In this document: positions 29,275-40,745 of the stretch, in pieces | Position numbering within the stretch: position 1 is the first letter of the stretch | Layout of the letters: each line of letters opens with the position of its first letter | Source: Bicyclus anynana | Taxonomy: Eukaryota; Arthropoda; Insecta; Lepidoptera; Nymphalidae | NCBI RefSeq assembly: GCF_947172395.1 | Contig: NC_069085.1 | Span: forward strand, 7,906,112 to 7,970,111 | Length of the DNA: 64,000 nucleotides | Direction of reading: 5' to 3' | Translations under genes and position numbers: made by a program | The notes under the pieces: generated by a model | Seen by the model: the letters and a program-made list of their open reading frames with translations, nothing else | Databases searched by the model: none | Told to the model about the DNA's origin: nothing

Positions 29275-29612
29275 TTTTTTGCATGTTAGCCCTTGAATGC
29301 GATCTCACCTGATGATACGAGTAAGAAATGATGCAACTAAGATGGAAGAGCTTACTTGGAGAGGTACAAGTTAATTCTACCCATATCTCTGACGGTTTCT
29401 ACACGGCATCGTACTGGTATCACTAAACCACTTGACAAAAGCCAGTAGGGTGATACGGCCTACGGCCAATGCTTAGCACCAGAACTGACCTGAGCCAATT
29501 TAGAAAATATTAAATCCTAAATTAACCTGAACCGGGTATCGAACCCAGAATCTCTGTTAAGATCCACAGCACTATCAACTGTGCCAGGTCATCAAAACGC
29601 CAGGACCAGGAG
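29275..29612 (-). mobile_element. tRNA-derived SINE, family D
   Basis: Minus-strand head near 29612: GACCTGGCACAGTTGATAG (A box), then GATTCTGGGTTCGATACCCG (B box), AATTGGCTCAGGTCAGTTCT, and a body with the CCGTAGGCCGTATCACCCTA and GTACGATGCCGTGTAGAAAC signatures shared with family A. The tail is near 29275. Confidence 0.75.
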
Positions 29613-30224
29613 CATTACCTATTTAGTTCCAGTATACGTACCTATAGTGTTAAATAGTGTTAAATACCTTTATTAAATACGAAGACTAGTCACGGGCAAT
29701 TACTAGTAGTGCTACAGTATAATTAAATGAGATAATTTAGATAAAACTGTTTTCGATAAAATATATAGCCCAAGTTAAATAGTAAAATAAGTCGTCCCAT
29801 AAAATTCAAGGTCAAACGAAAGTAGTTTTTAATATGAGGCATGTTATACCGTATAATATGAGCGGGATTATTTTAAGCACAGCTACCTACTTACCTAAAG
29901 CTTTTGTGTCTGTGAGATACATACCAACAACAACGATGTATGTCTTAAATGAGGAAGTCGTGGGAGTACTTAATTACACCCGTGTGCCTATGGGTATGGT
30001 TGTCAGTACAATACCCATAGGTAGTTCGGACATATGAGGCTTAAAACCAAGGAATACCTTCAGTTTGACGGTAGCAAAACGATGCATAGTTCTCTAGCTA
30101 GTGAGGAGCTCTTAGCGAATGTGCCCTGCGAAGTGTTTCTTTTGTAAATGATGCAGACAAAAACTGCAAGCACCGTCGGAATGTCGCATATTTAGCGGTT
30201 TCAAACTTAACTATTTTGTTCTGG
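29613..30224. other. No gene recognised
   Basis: AT-rich with a small AGTGTTAAAT duplication near 29646. A 67-codon ATG frame at 29834-30037 has no recognisable motif. Confidence 0.4.
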
Positions 30225-30362
30225 CTTCTACTTTTTATACCACAGAACAGATAGACGTCGTTGTTGTTAATTCCCTCCCCAATTCTCGTTAGTATGATGT
30301 CCTCAGGGTAGGCAGTGTATTTTTGCATGTATATGAAGTGCACGCCACTGCATCAAGGCAGG
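30225..30362 (-). repeat. GCAGTGGCGTGCAC repeat fragment
   Basis: On the minus strand, GATGCAGTGGCGTGCACTTC, then TATACATGCAAAAATACACT and GCCTACCCTGAGGACATCA, a module I recognise from lepidopteran interspersed repeats. Confidence 0.45.
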
Positions 30363-31135
30363 AGTGAATATGCATTTTTTAGGCAACGCCGTATTATCCG
30401 GGACTACTGCATTGCTTTCCATAAGACATTGAAAAGCTAAGCCTATTTTTACCATACTCGTAAAAATTGTTTTTCCACATACACCTACTTATTTACGTAG
30501 GAAAGCAGCCTGCTTTTTTCCTTTACTATACACAATACTTAATGTTAAAGTTCGTTAAAGATTCATTTAATATTGAAATAAATACATTTGTATTTTTTCT
30601 TATTAGTTTTTATTGCCTTTGAGCTTTCTAGCTCGGTTATCCACCGAATCTCATGCAGCAAGCTGGTATTTGGCGGAACCATCCCATAAATAGTAGCAGT
30701 AGTCTATACACGATCGAACCTGAGCTTCGTACAAGGATATAAGCTGTTTTGGTGTGAAGTACGTTTTAGCTTAATGAGGATGCTGAGTTTAATTGTTTGC
30801 CGTTTGTGATTTGCATTCAATTTTCCGAAGTTGAGTTTTGATACCGCCCAGAAACAGTCCAGTTACACTAATAAGTTCCTAGAAACTAGCCGAAGAAATA
30901 TAATATAATATAATATGAAAACAGAGATCAGGTTTTTATCACATTTATATTAGCTCATAAACCGACCAGTTAGTTGAAGTTTTATACAGTAATCTGTGAT
31001 TCATGCTCGGTCAAATAAAGTAATTCGTCCTTGTCTATAGACCACTTAAGCTTTGTCACATTTTGCTATCTTAATTCTTAAATTCATAGAATAGATGCAT
31101 GTTCGTAGGTAGGTATACGTTGCATAACTTATTAA
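30363..31135. other. No gene recognised
   Basis: AT-rich, with a short (AATAT)n run at about 30899-30916. Confidence 0.4.
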
Positions 31136-31139
31136 TATA

Positions 31140-31310
31140 TTATACATCTATTCTGTTAGTAGTAATGTATGTCCCTGGGTTCGAATCCTGGTTTGGGACA
31201 TATTCTTCCAAAATTTCTCACCTCGGAGTTAGGTTGTCCAACTCACAGAAAATATGAAACAATTTTTGTGACCTTGTTGAATTTTTTTGAATGGTCGACT
31301 TTCTACCCTT
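31140..31310 (+). mobile_element. tRNA-headed SINE, family F
   Basis: CCCTGGGTTCGAATCCTGGT is a good B box, followed by TTGGGACATATTCTTCCAAA and an AT-rich body ending in a T-run. Only one copy in this window. Confidence 0.5.
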
Positions 31311-32247
31311 GATTAATTTGCTATTCTAGTTAGATTTTATAGGTAGTTAGGTACATAGGTAATAAATAGGTAGCCAAAGTCAAAACGGCAATAACTCAAA
31401 ACTAATCCGTTTAATCGTCGCTATAAACAATAAAAAATAAAAATAGTACCACGAAAAATATTACCTAACTAAGCGTCTCTGATATGCTGCATGCAGAATC
31501 TGATGGACTTGTTTTTATTTCAATCATATATCTTTAATATCCTAATGTTTTTATAAGCTTTTATTTAAATTGCCCTGTGACTGTGATGTGTGGATCAAAG
31601 CTTGCAAAGCCGGCTTTACTGCTGGGAGCAACCTCTTACAGCCAACCCCTAATGACAGGACCTGCGGAGAGAGAGCGATATTCATTAATCAGTGTGAAAT
31701 GGCGAGAAAGAATACAATTAGGAACTTATGCGATCATATGATCCTATTAAAACTATACAAATCATGCCCACGTGGAATGGTGGCAAGAATACTGTCTGCT
31801 TTTCCGCGCTAGACAGCAAGGCTGATCCTTTGCGCAAAAAATGAGCCAGCTCTTCAGTCACCAGTCGTGGCAACTAGCAAGTAGCTACAGTGAAATAATT
31901 TCGAAAAATTTTTGGTACTGCGACTCCATGGTCTCCACGGTAAAAGTAACAAATATTTAACTATCAGCTTTTTCTGCAAAATTATGGTGTGAAAGGTACT
32001 TATTTTAAAATATTTTTTTAATAATAGGCATATGTCCCTATTTAAACTACACTATTGCGTACGTAAGCGTAGCTTAGTGTTTTATGTTCTATGATTTTGT
32101 AGGTGTTCTTTTTATTGTGTAGTGTTTGTTACTTATGAAGGTGTTTTTTTTTTCGGAGAAAGACTATTGGGAGGACAGCTTGACATACAATACAATAGAA
32201 TATAAGAAATGTCTGCGGACAGCTTCAAACTTTTAGTTTTATATTTT
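31311..32247. other. No gene recognised
   Basis: Includes an 80-codon frame at 31570-31812 starting at a non-ATG codon (Cys-containing, no known domain); not supported as a gene. Confidence 0.35.
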
Positions 32248-32415
32248 ACTAGCTGACCCGGCAAATGTTGTTTTGCCTTATACATTTTGGGGTGGACCAC
32301 CCTTATCACTAAGAGGTATAAGACGTACCAAATGTACATATAAAACTTCATCAAAATCGGTCCCGAAGTTTCGGAGAAATATGGCATCTAACACTGTGAC
32401 ACGAACACACGAGAG
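32248..32415 (-). mobile_element. CTAGT-ended repeat, inverted
   Basis: Minus-strand reading: TGTTCGTGTCACAGTGTTAG, CCATATTTCTCCGAAACTTC, GACCGATTTTGATGAAG and a GCCGGGTCAGCTAGT end. It meets the next element head to head. Confidence 0.65.
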
Positions 32416-32594
32416 TCTATACTAATATTATAAAAGCGAAAGTAAGTCTTTTTGTCTGTTCATGGCTAAACTACTGAATTTGGTATAGAGACGAAGTACA
32501 CCTTGGAGCAAAACATAGGCTACTTTTTTCCGGAATAATCCACGGAGTAAAAAAAACAGATTGTAAGCGCACGAAGTTACGGGCGTCCGCTAGT
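32416..32594 (+). mobile_element. Helitron-like CTAGT-ended element, short
   Basis: Starts TCTATACTAATATTATAAAA and ends GCGCACGAAGTTACGGGCGT then CCGCTAGT. In the middle it has CATAGGCTACTTTTTTCCGG. 179 bp, non-coding. Confidence 0.65.
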
Positions 32595-33506
32595 TATGTA
32601 TAAGTACTAGATTGTCATTTAGAATTTGGGAAAAGTACCTCACCTAATACAAGACTTCGTCAAAGTTAAAAGCCTTGGTTACTTCTTCCTTCCGATATTA
32701 TTTGACCATGATTTGCTTTATTTTCGTCAGCCTCATACTCACGTTACGTATAGTGCCACAAATGTACACGATTATTATATATTTATACAAATACTTTCAG
32801 TAAACAACATTACTACGCACTTAGGCCTCGTTAAAAATCATTTCACAATTTTGTGTTGGGCGAGTCAAGTTTTACAAGTCATTGAAGATACAATTTGTGA
32901 ACGTTGCCAAAGAGAATGGATTGATTACTTTTTAAGTTCTATGATTATGATAGTTACTAAATGCCTTAAGGCTCAAAACACTGTTCATCTCACGTGTGTA
33001 TTAATGAGTGTTGTTAGTTTTTAGACATCACATTTATTTTGCATAGTAAGGATGTATAAAGATGTGATCTTTAATTTATGCATAAAGTGTATCAAGTACT
33101 TTAGCTACTTTTTAAATCTCTCCTGACTTTCCTTAATTTATAAAACTAAAAGATCAGACAGAAAACAATTTAAAAAGCTAGTAGCTTTCATGTTTTGTGT
33201 TTGGTAAATAAATAACCAAACTTATCTACAACAACTATTACAGCTGTAAAAATCGATTGTCTTACTTTACTTTTGCAGTATTTACTTAAAAAGGACAATT
33301 GATTTGTACAGTAGTACTTTTATATACCTCCTTATCTTATACGAGTAGATGGTTCGTAAATTAAAAAAAAAACTTAAACATTTTTTATTTTTGTATGTTT
33401 GATTGTTACTAGTAAGTAAGTAAGTAATGAATGAAATTCATCTACTCTTAACAACTTGTCGACTAATTGTATGGGAAAGGGAATAATGTTTATGAACACA
33501 GAATGT
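32595..33506. other. No gene recognised
   Basis: A 132-codon frame at 32626-33024 opens at TTG, its first ATG comes late, and it shows no domain, signal peptide or repeat. Codon composition looks like the AT-rich surroundings, so I do not call it a gene. Confidence 0.35.
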
Positions 33507-33795
33507 CAACATCCTCATCATTATCAGCCGATGGACGTCCACTGCTGGACATAGGCCTCTTGCATGGACCTCCAAGCACAACAGTCTCGAGCCACCAGCA
33601 TCCAGCGGCTCCCTGCAACTTGCTTGATATCCTTGGTCCACCTAGTGAAGTGTCGACCATCACTGAGCTTTCCGGTGCGCCGTTCCAGCGTCTTGCGACC
33701 CCAACGTCCATCGGCTCTTCGAACTATGTGGCCTGCCCATTGCCACATCAGCTTCGCGACTCGCTGAGCTATGTCAGTGACTTCGTCTGCGAATG
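33507..33795 (-). pseudogene. LINE ORF C-terminal fragment
   Basis: The minus strand encodes DEVTDIAQRVAKL, MWQWAGHIVRRADGRWGRKT, SDGRHFTRWTKDIKQVAGSR, and WMLVARDCCAW...EAYVQQWTSIG before a stop at 33524. The pattern WQWAGH..R..DGRW......GRP..RW.DDI...AG..W...A.DR..W...EEAYVQQW is the hallmark C-terminus of an abundant arthropod LINE. Only this end remains, with no RT core. A GATGATGAGGATG stretch after the stop resembles its 3' tail. No frameshift is seen in the part that survives. Confidence 0.75.
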
Positions 33796-34325
33796 TAATA
33801 TATTCTTAAAATTCCATGAGCGTAGCAGAGGGCAGAAGCTAGTATGATTTTTAAAATGCAGCTCACATACTCAGTTATTGACTCATCCCTCTGACAATTA
33901 ACACTATAAATACAAATAAACGAGCACAAACTTGTCATATGTGCGTGTACAAGGGCAGGTGCAGCTGCATTCAGTAGAGACGGGCAGGCGCTAGCAAACG
34001 GATAATATAATAGGTGTTTCCATAATAAGAGATTATTAAGGAAGGCTTGCCTATTATCGTTGATATAACACCTACTTATACAACCAACACCTATACATAT
34101 ACAGCAAATGCAACAGAGTATTGAAATTGCGACTGTGGTAATAATGTAGATAACTTTGTATGTTAATTTTTGAACATAATTTGCAATTTTCTATAAAAAA
34201 CTGTTGTATATAAAAAGCTTTTTTAGGAATAACCGTTTATAAGATACTTGCAAGTTGACTTTCTATATAAAAATGTAAAGTAGTTTTTTTCTAAATTAAG
34301 GTAGAACTACCTACAAGATTATGGT
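33796..34325. other. Repeat end and AT-rich DNA
   Basis: 33796-33846 (ATATTCTTAAAATTCCATGA, GGGCAGAAGCTAGTATG) looks like another CTAGT-type terminus into which the LINE fragment is joined. The remainder is unremarkable. Confidence 0.4.
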
Positions 34326-34329
34326 CTAT

Positions 34330-34520
34330 AAAGCCGTTTTTGAAAGAACCACGGGAAAAAAATGTCTTTAAATCTATAATAAAGTTTATGATTTAATTAG
34401 TTAATGCATCACTGTGGAGGCACCGCCTCCAAAGTGATCAGAAGATAGCACATACGATGTTATTTTTCGCTTTTTAGTTTATTTTTGTGTCCCAGCATTT
34501 AATTTTCATAAAAATCGGTT
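34330..34520 (+). repeat. ACCGACTTC-family internal fragment
   Basis: TGAAAGAACCACGGG, ATCACTGTGGAGGCACCGCC and AAAGTGATCAGAAGATAGCA, then TTTTCGCTTTTTAGTTTATT, correspond to the inner arm of the element at 45346-45650. Confidence 0.6.
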
Positions 34521-35505
34521 CAGTAATTTTGGGTTAAAAGGAAATACTGAACGGGGTTTCACGAAAGTTAAATGGAACCAATTTGGAAGTATTCTTTCAA
34601 ACAAAAAATAATTTTTAAAATTGGTTAAGAAATTACGAAATTATACGGTAACAAACAAAAAAAAAACATAGATACGCGTCGAATTGGGAAACACCTCTTC
34701 TATAAATCTTCGTTCCGTACGAAAATACTTATTACAAACTACAAATAAAAGTACTAGAAAACATAAGAAAGATGAATAAAATCCTCTTTCTCTAGTTATA
34801 GCGTGACCAAGGGAAATTGGTATTCATTTTTATATGTATTTAAATTACTGAAATCCATGTGGGCTAATAGCGGACGTCCGTTTGTTTATTATAATTAAGT
34901 AGGAAGGTAAACTAATGCGGAGGTGGGTAGATAAATGGTAATAGTTTTGTTCAATGGTCCTGGATATTGCGATGATACCTATCTATCGCTGTTAATTGCC
35001 TACCTGTAATGTTCAGACTACAGTAAAACCTATCTCGGCGCAGTTACGCGAGCGAGTAAGCATTTTGTAATCGCAGGTAGTGAGGCTGATGTCATAGCGA
35101 TTGGGAGCCAGTCGACGACCTCTTGACACGGTCGTTATATGCACCTAGCGAATAGACAGTGACCGACGCGTTAATTCGATAGAAGACGCGATAAGACGTA
35201 AGTAAATGTAATTATATGTTGCGGCTCAACTCACCTACTTAGTTGCCTTACGTAGTAAATTGAAAGCTGGGCCTTTTAATGCTTGCTTTGATAGGTTTCT
35301 CTATACAAAATTGTACAATATGTGTTAGAGCCTGCACTTAATTCTGTAATAGATCGTAAAAGTGTTAAGTGGTTAGACCATGCAATTAATTACTCACGGC
35401 ACGAGGTGATCCGTGCTCGCAAATTAATGTTTTGTAAATATTTGTGTTTTGGTGTCATTAGATTGCACTATGGTTCAAATAATGTTTACACTGTTCAATC
35501 ATAAG
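34521..35505. other. No gene recognised
   Basis: AT-rich, with a CpG-containing patch at 35030-35190 (CTATCTCGGCGCAGTTACGC). No feature assigned. Confidence 0.4.
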
Positions 35506-35511
35506 TGCATA

Positions 35512-35825
35512 TTTCGTCGTCATCAACCCATATTCGGCTCACTGCTGAGCTCGAGTCTCCTCTCAGAATAAGAGGGGTTAGGCCAATAGTCCACCATGCT
35601 GGCCCAATGCGGATTGGCAGACTTTACACACGCAGAGAATTAAGAAAATTCTTTGGTATGCAGGTTTCCTCACGATATTTTCCTTCACCGATTGAGACAC
35701 GTTATATTTAATTTCTTAAAATGCACACAACTGAAAAGTTGGAGGTGCATGACCCGGACCGGATTCGAACCCACACCCTCCGAAATCGGAGGCAGAGGTC
35801 ATATCCACTGGGCTATCACAGCTCT
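35512..35825 (-). mobile_element. tRNA-derived SINE, family B, full length
   Basis: The best-preserved family-B copy. The minus-strand head is TGATAGCCCAGTGGATATGA, with a B box GGGTTCGAATCC, CCGGTCCGGGTCATGCACCT, CATACCAAAGAATTTTCTTA and a CTCGAGCTCAGCAGTGAGCC end, followed by TTGATGACGACG. Confidence 0.85.
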
Positions 35826-36110
35826 AAGTGCATATTTAGCCTACTTTAAATATTAGGACGCGTCTGTCCTGACGTATATACTTATTATATTTTAGACAAG
35901 TACCTAACCGTTAGGCAATAGTGCATATTGAGCCTCCTGCCTTTCGAGTACCGATCGATATCCTAAATAATTGTTGAGTTTGGGTCAACAATTTGGTGGG
36001 CTTGTTCAAGTTATAATATCTCTATACATTTTTTTTGTCTTGTTGGGTTTTTTGATAATTAAAAACGGAGTATGAATTAAGGATTTGACTCAGATTAGGC
36101 GTTATTGGAT
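35826..36110. other. No gene recognised
   Basis: AT-rich; nothing supported. Confidence 0.4.
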
Positions 36111-36168
36111 TTTTAGCCGACTTCAAAAAAAGGAGGAGGTTCTCAATTCGAGTCTATGTTTTTTATTT
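36111..36168 (+). repeat. ACCGACTTC repeat, 5' end only
   Basis: TTAGCCGACTTCAAAAAAAG, GAGGAGGTTCTCAATTCGAG, then TCTATGTTTTTTAT. Confidence 0.7.
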
Positions 36169-36371
36169 CAAGAAATTGTCAGTAGCAGTAGTCTGAAGAT
36201 GAGAAGTTTGCGGTATTCTGACTAGTGACATCTAACTAATTTTACTTGTAGGTATAAATGACAAAGTTTTGATGTATGAATGATTAGAAGTACCTATGTT
36301 TATTATTCAATCATACCAGAACGTTGATTTTCCAGTATTCCCTCGAGATTGAGGTCTATGCGGGTGGAACC

Positions 36372-36422
36372 TCGGATTACAATCTATACTAACAATTAAT
36401 ATTAGAATAGATTGTAATCCGA
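36372..36422. repeat. Hairpin with 16-bp arms
   Basis: TCGGATTACAATCTAT (36372-36387) and ATAGATTGTAATCCGA (36407-36422) are exact reverse complements separated by 19 AT-rich bases. Confidence 0.9.
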
Positions 36423-36439
36423 TGTTCCTTTCTTCTTCC

Positions 36440-36608
36440 TCCTTAGAGGACGTAAAGTTTGTGGCGTTGTAAGGGGTAATCTCTGGATCTACAGAACCGA
36501 TTTTGAGAATTCCTTTAGCACTAGAAAATCACGTTTTTTGTGAAATAATATGTTGTACCTTCGTGTGTAACTGCAATTACGCGGGTGAAACCGCAAAGCG
36601 TCAGCTAG
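36440..36608 (+). repeat. CTAGT-ended repeat
   Basis: GGTAATCTCTGGATCTACAG, AACCGATTTTGAGAATTCCT and ACGCGGGTGAAACCGCAAAG, then CGTCAGCTAGT. The CGCGGGTGAAACCGC stretch gives a short terminal hairpin. Confidence 0.55.
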
Positions 36609-37020
36609 TATGTAATAAATTAATCAAAAACAATTTATCAACGCTATTTGCCTAAAAAGTCACACGCTTTCGCTCCTTGTAAGTATAAATTGAGGAACCT
36701 GATATGGTCAGTATCCATTCAGCACTTAGCTGTTAGAAAAAATTGATGGAGTATTGAGGAAGTAAAAATATACGTGTATGCATTGAATATGTGTAGAGTA
36801 TTTACGTAATGTAATTTTGTTTAACAACTAGTGAAACCTCTCCGATGATATAATACTTAGTTTGCGGTATTCATCTTCCGATGTAGATAGAGGATCTAGC
36901 GAATTTTGTTATTATATATGAAGCATTTGATAAAATATATAACTTCCACCTGCATGCATACTGATTACGATTTTGCTTGTAGATAAACGTTATATGGTAC
37001 TCTGTACAGGCTCTTTTTTT
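36609..37020. other. No gene recognised
   Basis: AT-rich; nothing supported. Confidence 0.4.
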
Positions 37021-37135
37021 ATTTATTCTTTACAAGTTAGCCCTTGACTACAATCTCACCTGATGGTAAGTAATGATGCAGTCTAAGATGGAAGCAGGCT
37101 AACTTGTTAGGAGGAGGATGAAAGTCCACACCCCT
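37021..37135 (-). mobile_element. SINE family A, 3' fragment
   Basis: TTCTTTACAAGTTAGCCCTT, CTCACCTGATGGTAAGTAAT and GGCTAACTTGTTAGGAGGAG up to CCACACCCC is the reversed 3' 115 bases of family A, cut off where the next element begins. Confidence 0.85.
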
Positions 37136-37254
37136 TGCTTTCTGCATCCACGGCAGTGGGTTCGATTCCCACAACTGGAAAATATTTGTGTATTGAGCAT
37201 GGGTCTGGGTGTATTACGAGTATACATTATGTAAGTATTTATATATGTAGTATA
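37136..37254 (+). mobile_element. tRNA-derived SINE, family G fragment
   Basis: CATCCACGGCAGTGGGTTCG (B box), ATTCCCACAACTGGAAAATA, GCATGGGTCTGGGTGTATTA, then ATACATTATGTAAGTATTTA, a SINE body widespread in Lepidoptera. The 5' part of the tRNA head is absent. Confidence 0.65.
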
Positions 37255-37697
37255 TACAGGGTGTTGCGAAGTATTTCCCATAACGTCAAGATGTCGACAA
37301 GTCCACTTATAGGAGCCGGACTGCATAACTATTTTTTATACTATAAATTTCGACTATCCATGTAACACACGCCTTTATCTATCCTTGAATTTTAAAATAC
37401 GTAATCGTAGTGGTAAGACTGTCGATATCGACGAGATATTGCAACTGGCACTCCGCATTTCACTAGTAAGCTACTTTATGATATTTTTCAATAAATAAGT
37501 TTGGCTAGGTTAGGATTGGTATAAGGATGCAATATAAGAGATACAATTTAAGATCTAATTACAAAATAAATATTTTTATTTCAGAAATATTCATAATTTT
37601 ATACTCTATTAACACATGTTTCTTAGACATTTTTTAAAATTTTTCCCGAAAGAATATAACTCTAGAGTTTTGGGAAAATACACCCGAGCATCCTGTA
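37255..37697. mobile_element. TACAGGG inverted-repeat element
   Basis: The left end TACAGGGTGTTGCGAAGTAT plus TTCCCATAAC pairs imperfectly with the right end GTTTTGGGAAAATACACCCG plus AGCATCCTGTA. Both ends are bordered by TA, as in Tc1/mariner-type insertions. A 72-bp miniature with the same ends is at 63367. The interior has no recognisable transposase. Confidence 0.55.
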
Positions 37698-38540
37698 TAA
37701 TAAAATCCGGTATCTTAGTACCTATAGCACATGCTATTCCTATGCTTACTTTAGGGCCAAGTAGTGATGTGTGCTTAAAAATAAGTGAAACCGAATTCAC
37801 GGAAAATTGCATTGGTGAAGTCTCCTCATCCCGAAATATTATAAGGGTTCCGCGTTTTTTTCCTAAGTAACCCTAAAAGTCTATATTTTATTTTATTATT
37901 TTACAAAAAATATGCCAATAGTATTTTATTTAGCAATTCGATTTGCAAAAACATATTTTAATACAAACGTCTATTTTATGACTGACATTTGGTCATAATA
38001 ACTAATAAGTAACTGCTGCTATGTACCTAAATAAATAAACATAAATAAAGCAAAAAACAATTAAGATAGCGTATTTTACGATAAAGTATAAAGAAACTAC
38101 CGGTTTTTGAAATGATGCTGATTGATCAAATTAGGTAACAGGCCTATTAATCACAGATCGTTTTCAAATTGCGTTACCAAAAGGGCGATTTGTCATTAAT
38201 AGAAAGAGTAATGCCAAAGTGATTATTGAGTGTTGTGCGTTAGTTTTTTTAATTGGATCAAAATTGATTGATTGTCAATTGATTGAGCAGGCTTTAAGAA
38301 AGTGGGCGTAAAGTCATTAGTTTGTCGGTGATATAATAATATTAGTGATTCTCGTAGTTTAATCGTACAACAAGATACAAAAATTGTCTGCAGGACAGAG
38401 TTGAACCAGTAGGCTAATTCACTAACATTGACGTATGTTACTTGACATATACGAAATTGAGATTTTATGTAACAAAATGTCATCCGGTGCCTACTGGAAC
38501 CTACCTAAACCGTTCGTGGATATCATACAGTAGGTACATT
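37698..38540. other. No gene recognised
   Basis: AT-rich; short frames only. Confidence 0.4.
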
Positions 38541-38688
38541 CCGTGCCACGAAAGAAGTCCCGCAGCTAAAACCTGAGCTAAAATTGACAGCGCCTTACAC
38601 AAATGACAATAAGACCGCCATTTCCAAATGACAATGAGCGCCATTAAGACATTAGTGCCGCGTCTACGGGACTTGGTTCGTGGCGCGG
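38541..38688. mobile_element. 148-bp MITE
   Basis: The left end CCGTGCCACGAAAGAAGTCC and right end GGACTTGGTTCGTGGCGCGG form inverted repeats of about 25 bp with four mismatches. Inside, AAATGACAATAAGACCGCCA and AAATGACAATGAGCGCCATT are an imperfect tandem pair. Confidence 0.75.
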
Positions 38689-38875
38689 AGTCTAGATGAC
38701 ATTGCATAAAATATTTGATGTTTATATTAATAGGTTTATAATAAAGACCAAATTAGTAAATAGGCCAGCTGTTAGACAAGTAGTCATTAAAACACGAGAC
38801 ACTATAACTATATAAAGTGGGGGTGCTTTTTGTTATTGCAATCATATCATGGTTATTTCAGTGAAATGACTACAA

Positions 38876-39045
38876 CAATTATTCGATGTCTCGGTACATA
38901 AAATCAAATCCAAAATTGATTCATTTTAAACACTACTCATATAATCGAGTAGTAAAATCAACAACTGTAATAACATATTATTACAGTTGTTGATTTTTTT
39001 TTAGTTGTTTTTATTTTAGTTGTTGATTATCGAATAATTGATGTC
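38876..39045. repeat. Nested inverted repeats
   Basis: The inner hairpin has 20-bp perfect arms, AAAATCAACAACTGTAATAA (38954-38973) and its complement (38978-38997), with a CATA loop. An outer pair CAATTATTCGAT / ATCGAATAATTG brackets it, so this may be a small foldback element. Confidence 0.65.
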
Positions 39046-39189
39046 AAAGTCGAATAAGTAAGAACACAGGGTAGTAAAGATTTTAATGGAATGGGATGAC
39101 CCTTTGACCGTCCCGGTATTTATCATTATCAGGTTAAAGTGCTCTTCGAGGGTCATCCTGCCTATTTACCATTTTTGGGTTAAGAATTT

Positions 39190-39618
39190 CACCAGTGGCG
39201 TAGCGTGCCTTGGAGAGGGCGGGCTGGCTGTATCACAAATATTTGGGAGGCCCAAATGAAGGGTAACGAATTTCCAGTTTACTCGAGAAAAAAACGGTTT
39301 TTTATACTTTCATCATTTCTGAAGTGAAAATTGTACAGTTTTTATTATTTTTTCCGAGAAGCGAGAAGCAGTGAGATCGTGGACTGCACTTTACTAATTT
39401 CCTGCTATCACACGTAAGGGGCCCCTGTAGTCCGAAGGCCCCGTATCATTGACGGCTGATACGGCGGTATCTACGACTCTGAAATTTACTGAGAATTTCT
39501 TAGGAGAAACAAAAGCTCAATATTTCATAGCCCGACCCAGAAATGAAATCCAGGACCTCGTGGTCTTCTGTGGATTCCAATCACTGGACCAACGAAACAC
39601 TAACACTTATTGCAAAAC
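39190..39618 (-). mobile_element. Degraded SINE (family C-like) and adjoining repeat
   Basis: The right part, read in reverse, has a TTCGTTGGTCCAGTGATTGG head and CACGAGGTCCTGGATTTCAT, matching family C at 5815. The left part (CAGTGGCGTAGCGTGCCTTG, 39193) begins a different repeat seen again near 40597. Confidence 0.5.
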
Positions 39619-40590
39619 AGTAGTCACAGTCAGACTGACAGTCAGAGTAGTTCGCATATAAAAAATAAATGATTCTAATAAAAATATTTGTTTCCTTATA
39701 TTATTTTTATTGTTTAACAGTTTCCTTCCTGACGAACATAAGAACAATCTAAGCCTGTCACTGACACATATTTCTTACATATTTCTCACATGATGGAGTG
39801 TGACGTGCCATCCGTATGATACGGATACAAACATCTATATCTGATTGTTATAAATTAATATGTTCGAATGACGCATACATTTACTCCATGAGAATTACAT
39901 ACTATGACAATACTATAGTGTACAACTCATGTCACTCATAAGTTGTATATTACCAATGATCATTATTATTAATTAATAATCCTCTGTTGACTCATCATCA
40001 GCCTGTAGTAACAGCAGTGAGACAAAGGCGTTTTTCTGCTCCCATTTCGTAATGTTCTTGATATAAATCCTTAAACCATATCACAAAGCTATTAACTTCT
40101 GCAGCTCGTTTGATAATTTTCATCACCACACGGATAAACTGTGCTACAATTTTTTTTTTAATTTTTAAATAGCTCCATGTCATTGGTTACAAAAGCCCGG
40201 AATTTCCTAATATATATTATGACGAACGAGGTGATATTGGTGGGAAAAGACCATCTTCGATTTCCTCTCCGATTCCATAAAAGTTACTGTATGGTGTAGG
40301 CGATAAATGAGACATGAAATTACTGACTTTCCTCTGATACAGGTAAACACATTAGGATATTAGTATCTGGATGATCGCTTTGCTCAGTATTTTTTGTAAA
40401 TCGTGTTTGCTAAAAACGAAACCTAGCAAGATTGATTTATTGTCCCCGAAAACTCCCCGTCCTCTGCATACTAAATTTCATGAAAGCCGTTGAAGCAGTT
40501 TTCAAGATTCATATTATACATATAATTATACGTATAGACAAGAATATTATGTTCTTAACGTTCGACCCGACAAGTTGGTGTTTTACTAAA
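39619..40590. other. No gene recognised
   Basis: AT-rich. A 61-codon minus-strand frame at 39998-40183 shows no known domain. Confidence 0.4.
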
Positions 40591-40594
40591 AGCA

Positions 40595-40745
40595 ACTGCA
40601 GTGGCGTAACTACAGGGTAGCTGCGCTGGCAAAAAGCCACGAGCCCACTACCTCTACACCTACCTAATCTAACATAAAAAAACAAAACGACAATTTTTCA
40701 GGGGACCCCATACAAAGAATTTATCACGGGCCACATACGATATAG
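40595..40745 (+). repeat. CAGTGGCGTA repeat fragment
   Basis: TGCAGTGGCGTAACTACAGG followed by an A-rich stretch and TCAGGGGACCCCATACAAAG. The opening matches the repeat at 39193. Confidence 0.4.

Noticed and set aside
32626..33024. 132-codon open frame
   Set aside because: Begins at TTG, no domain, no homology recognised, composition like non-coding surroundings.
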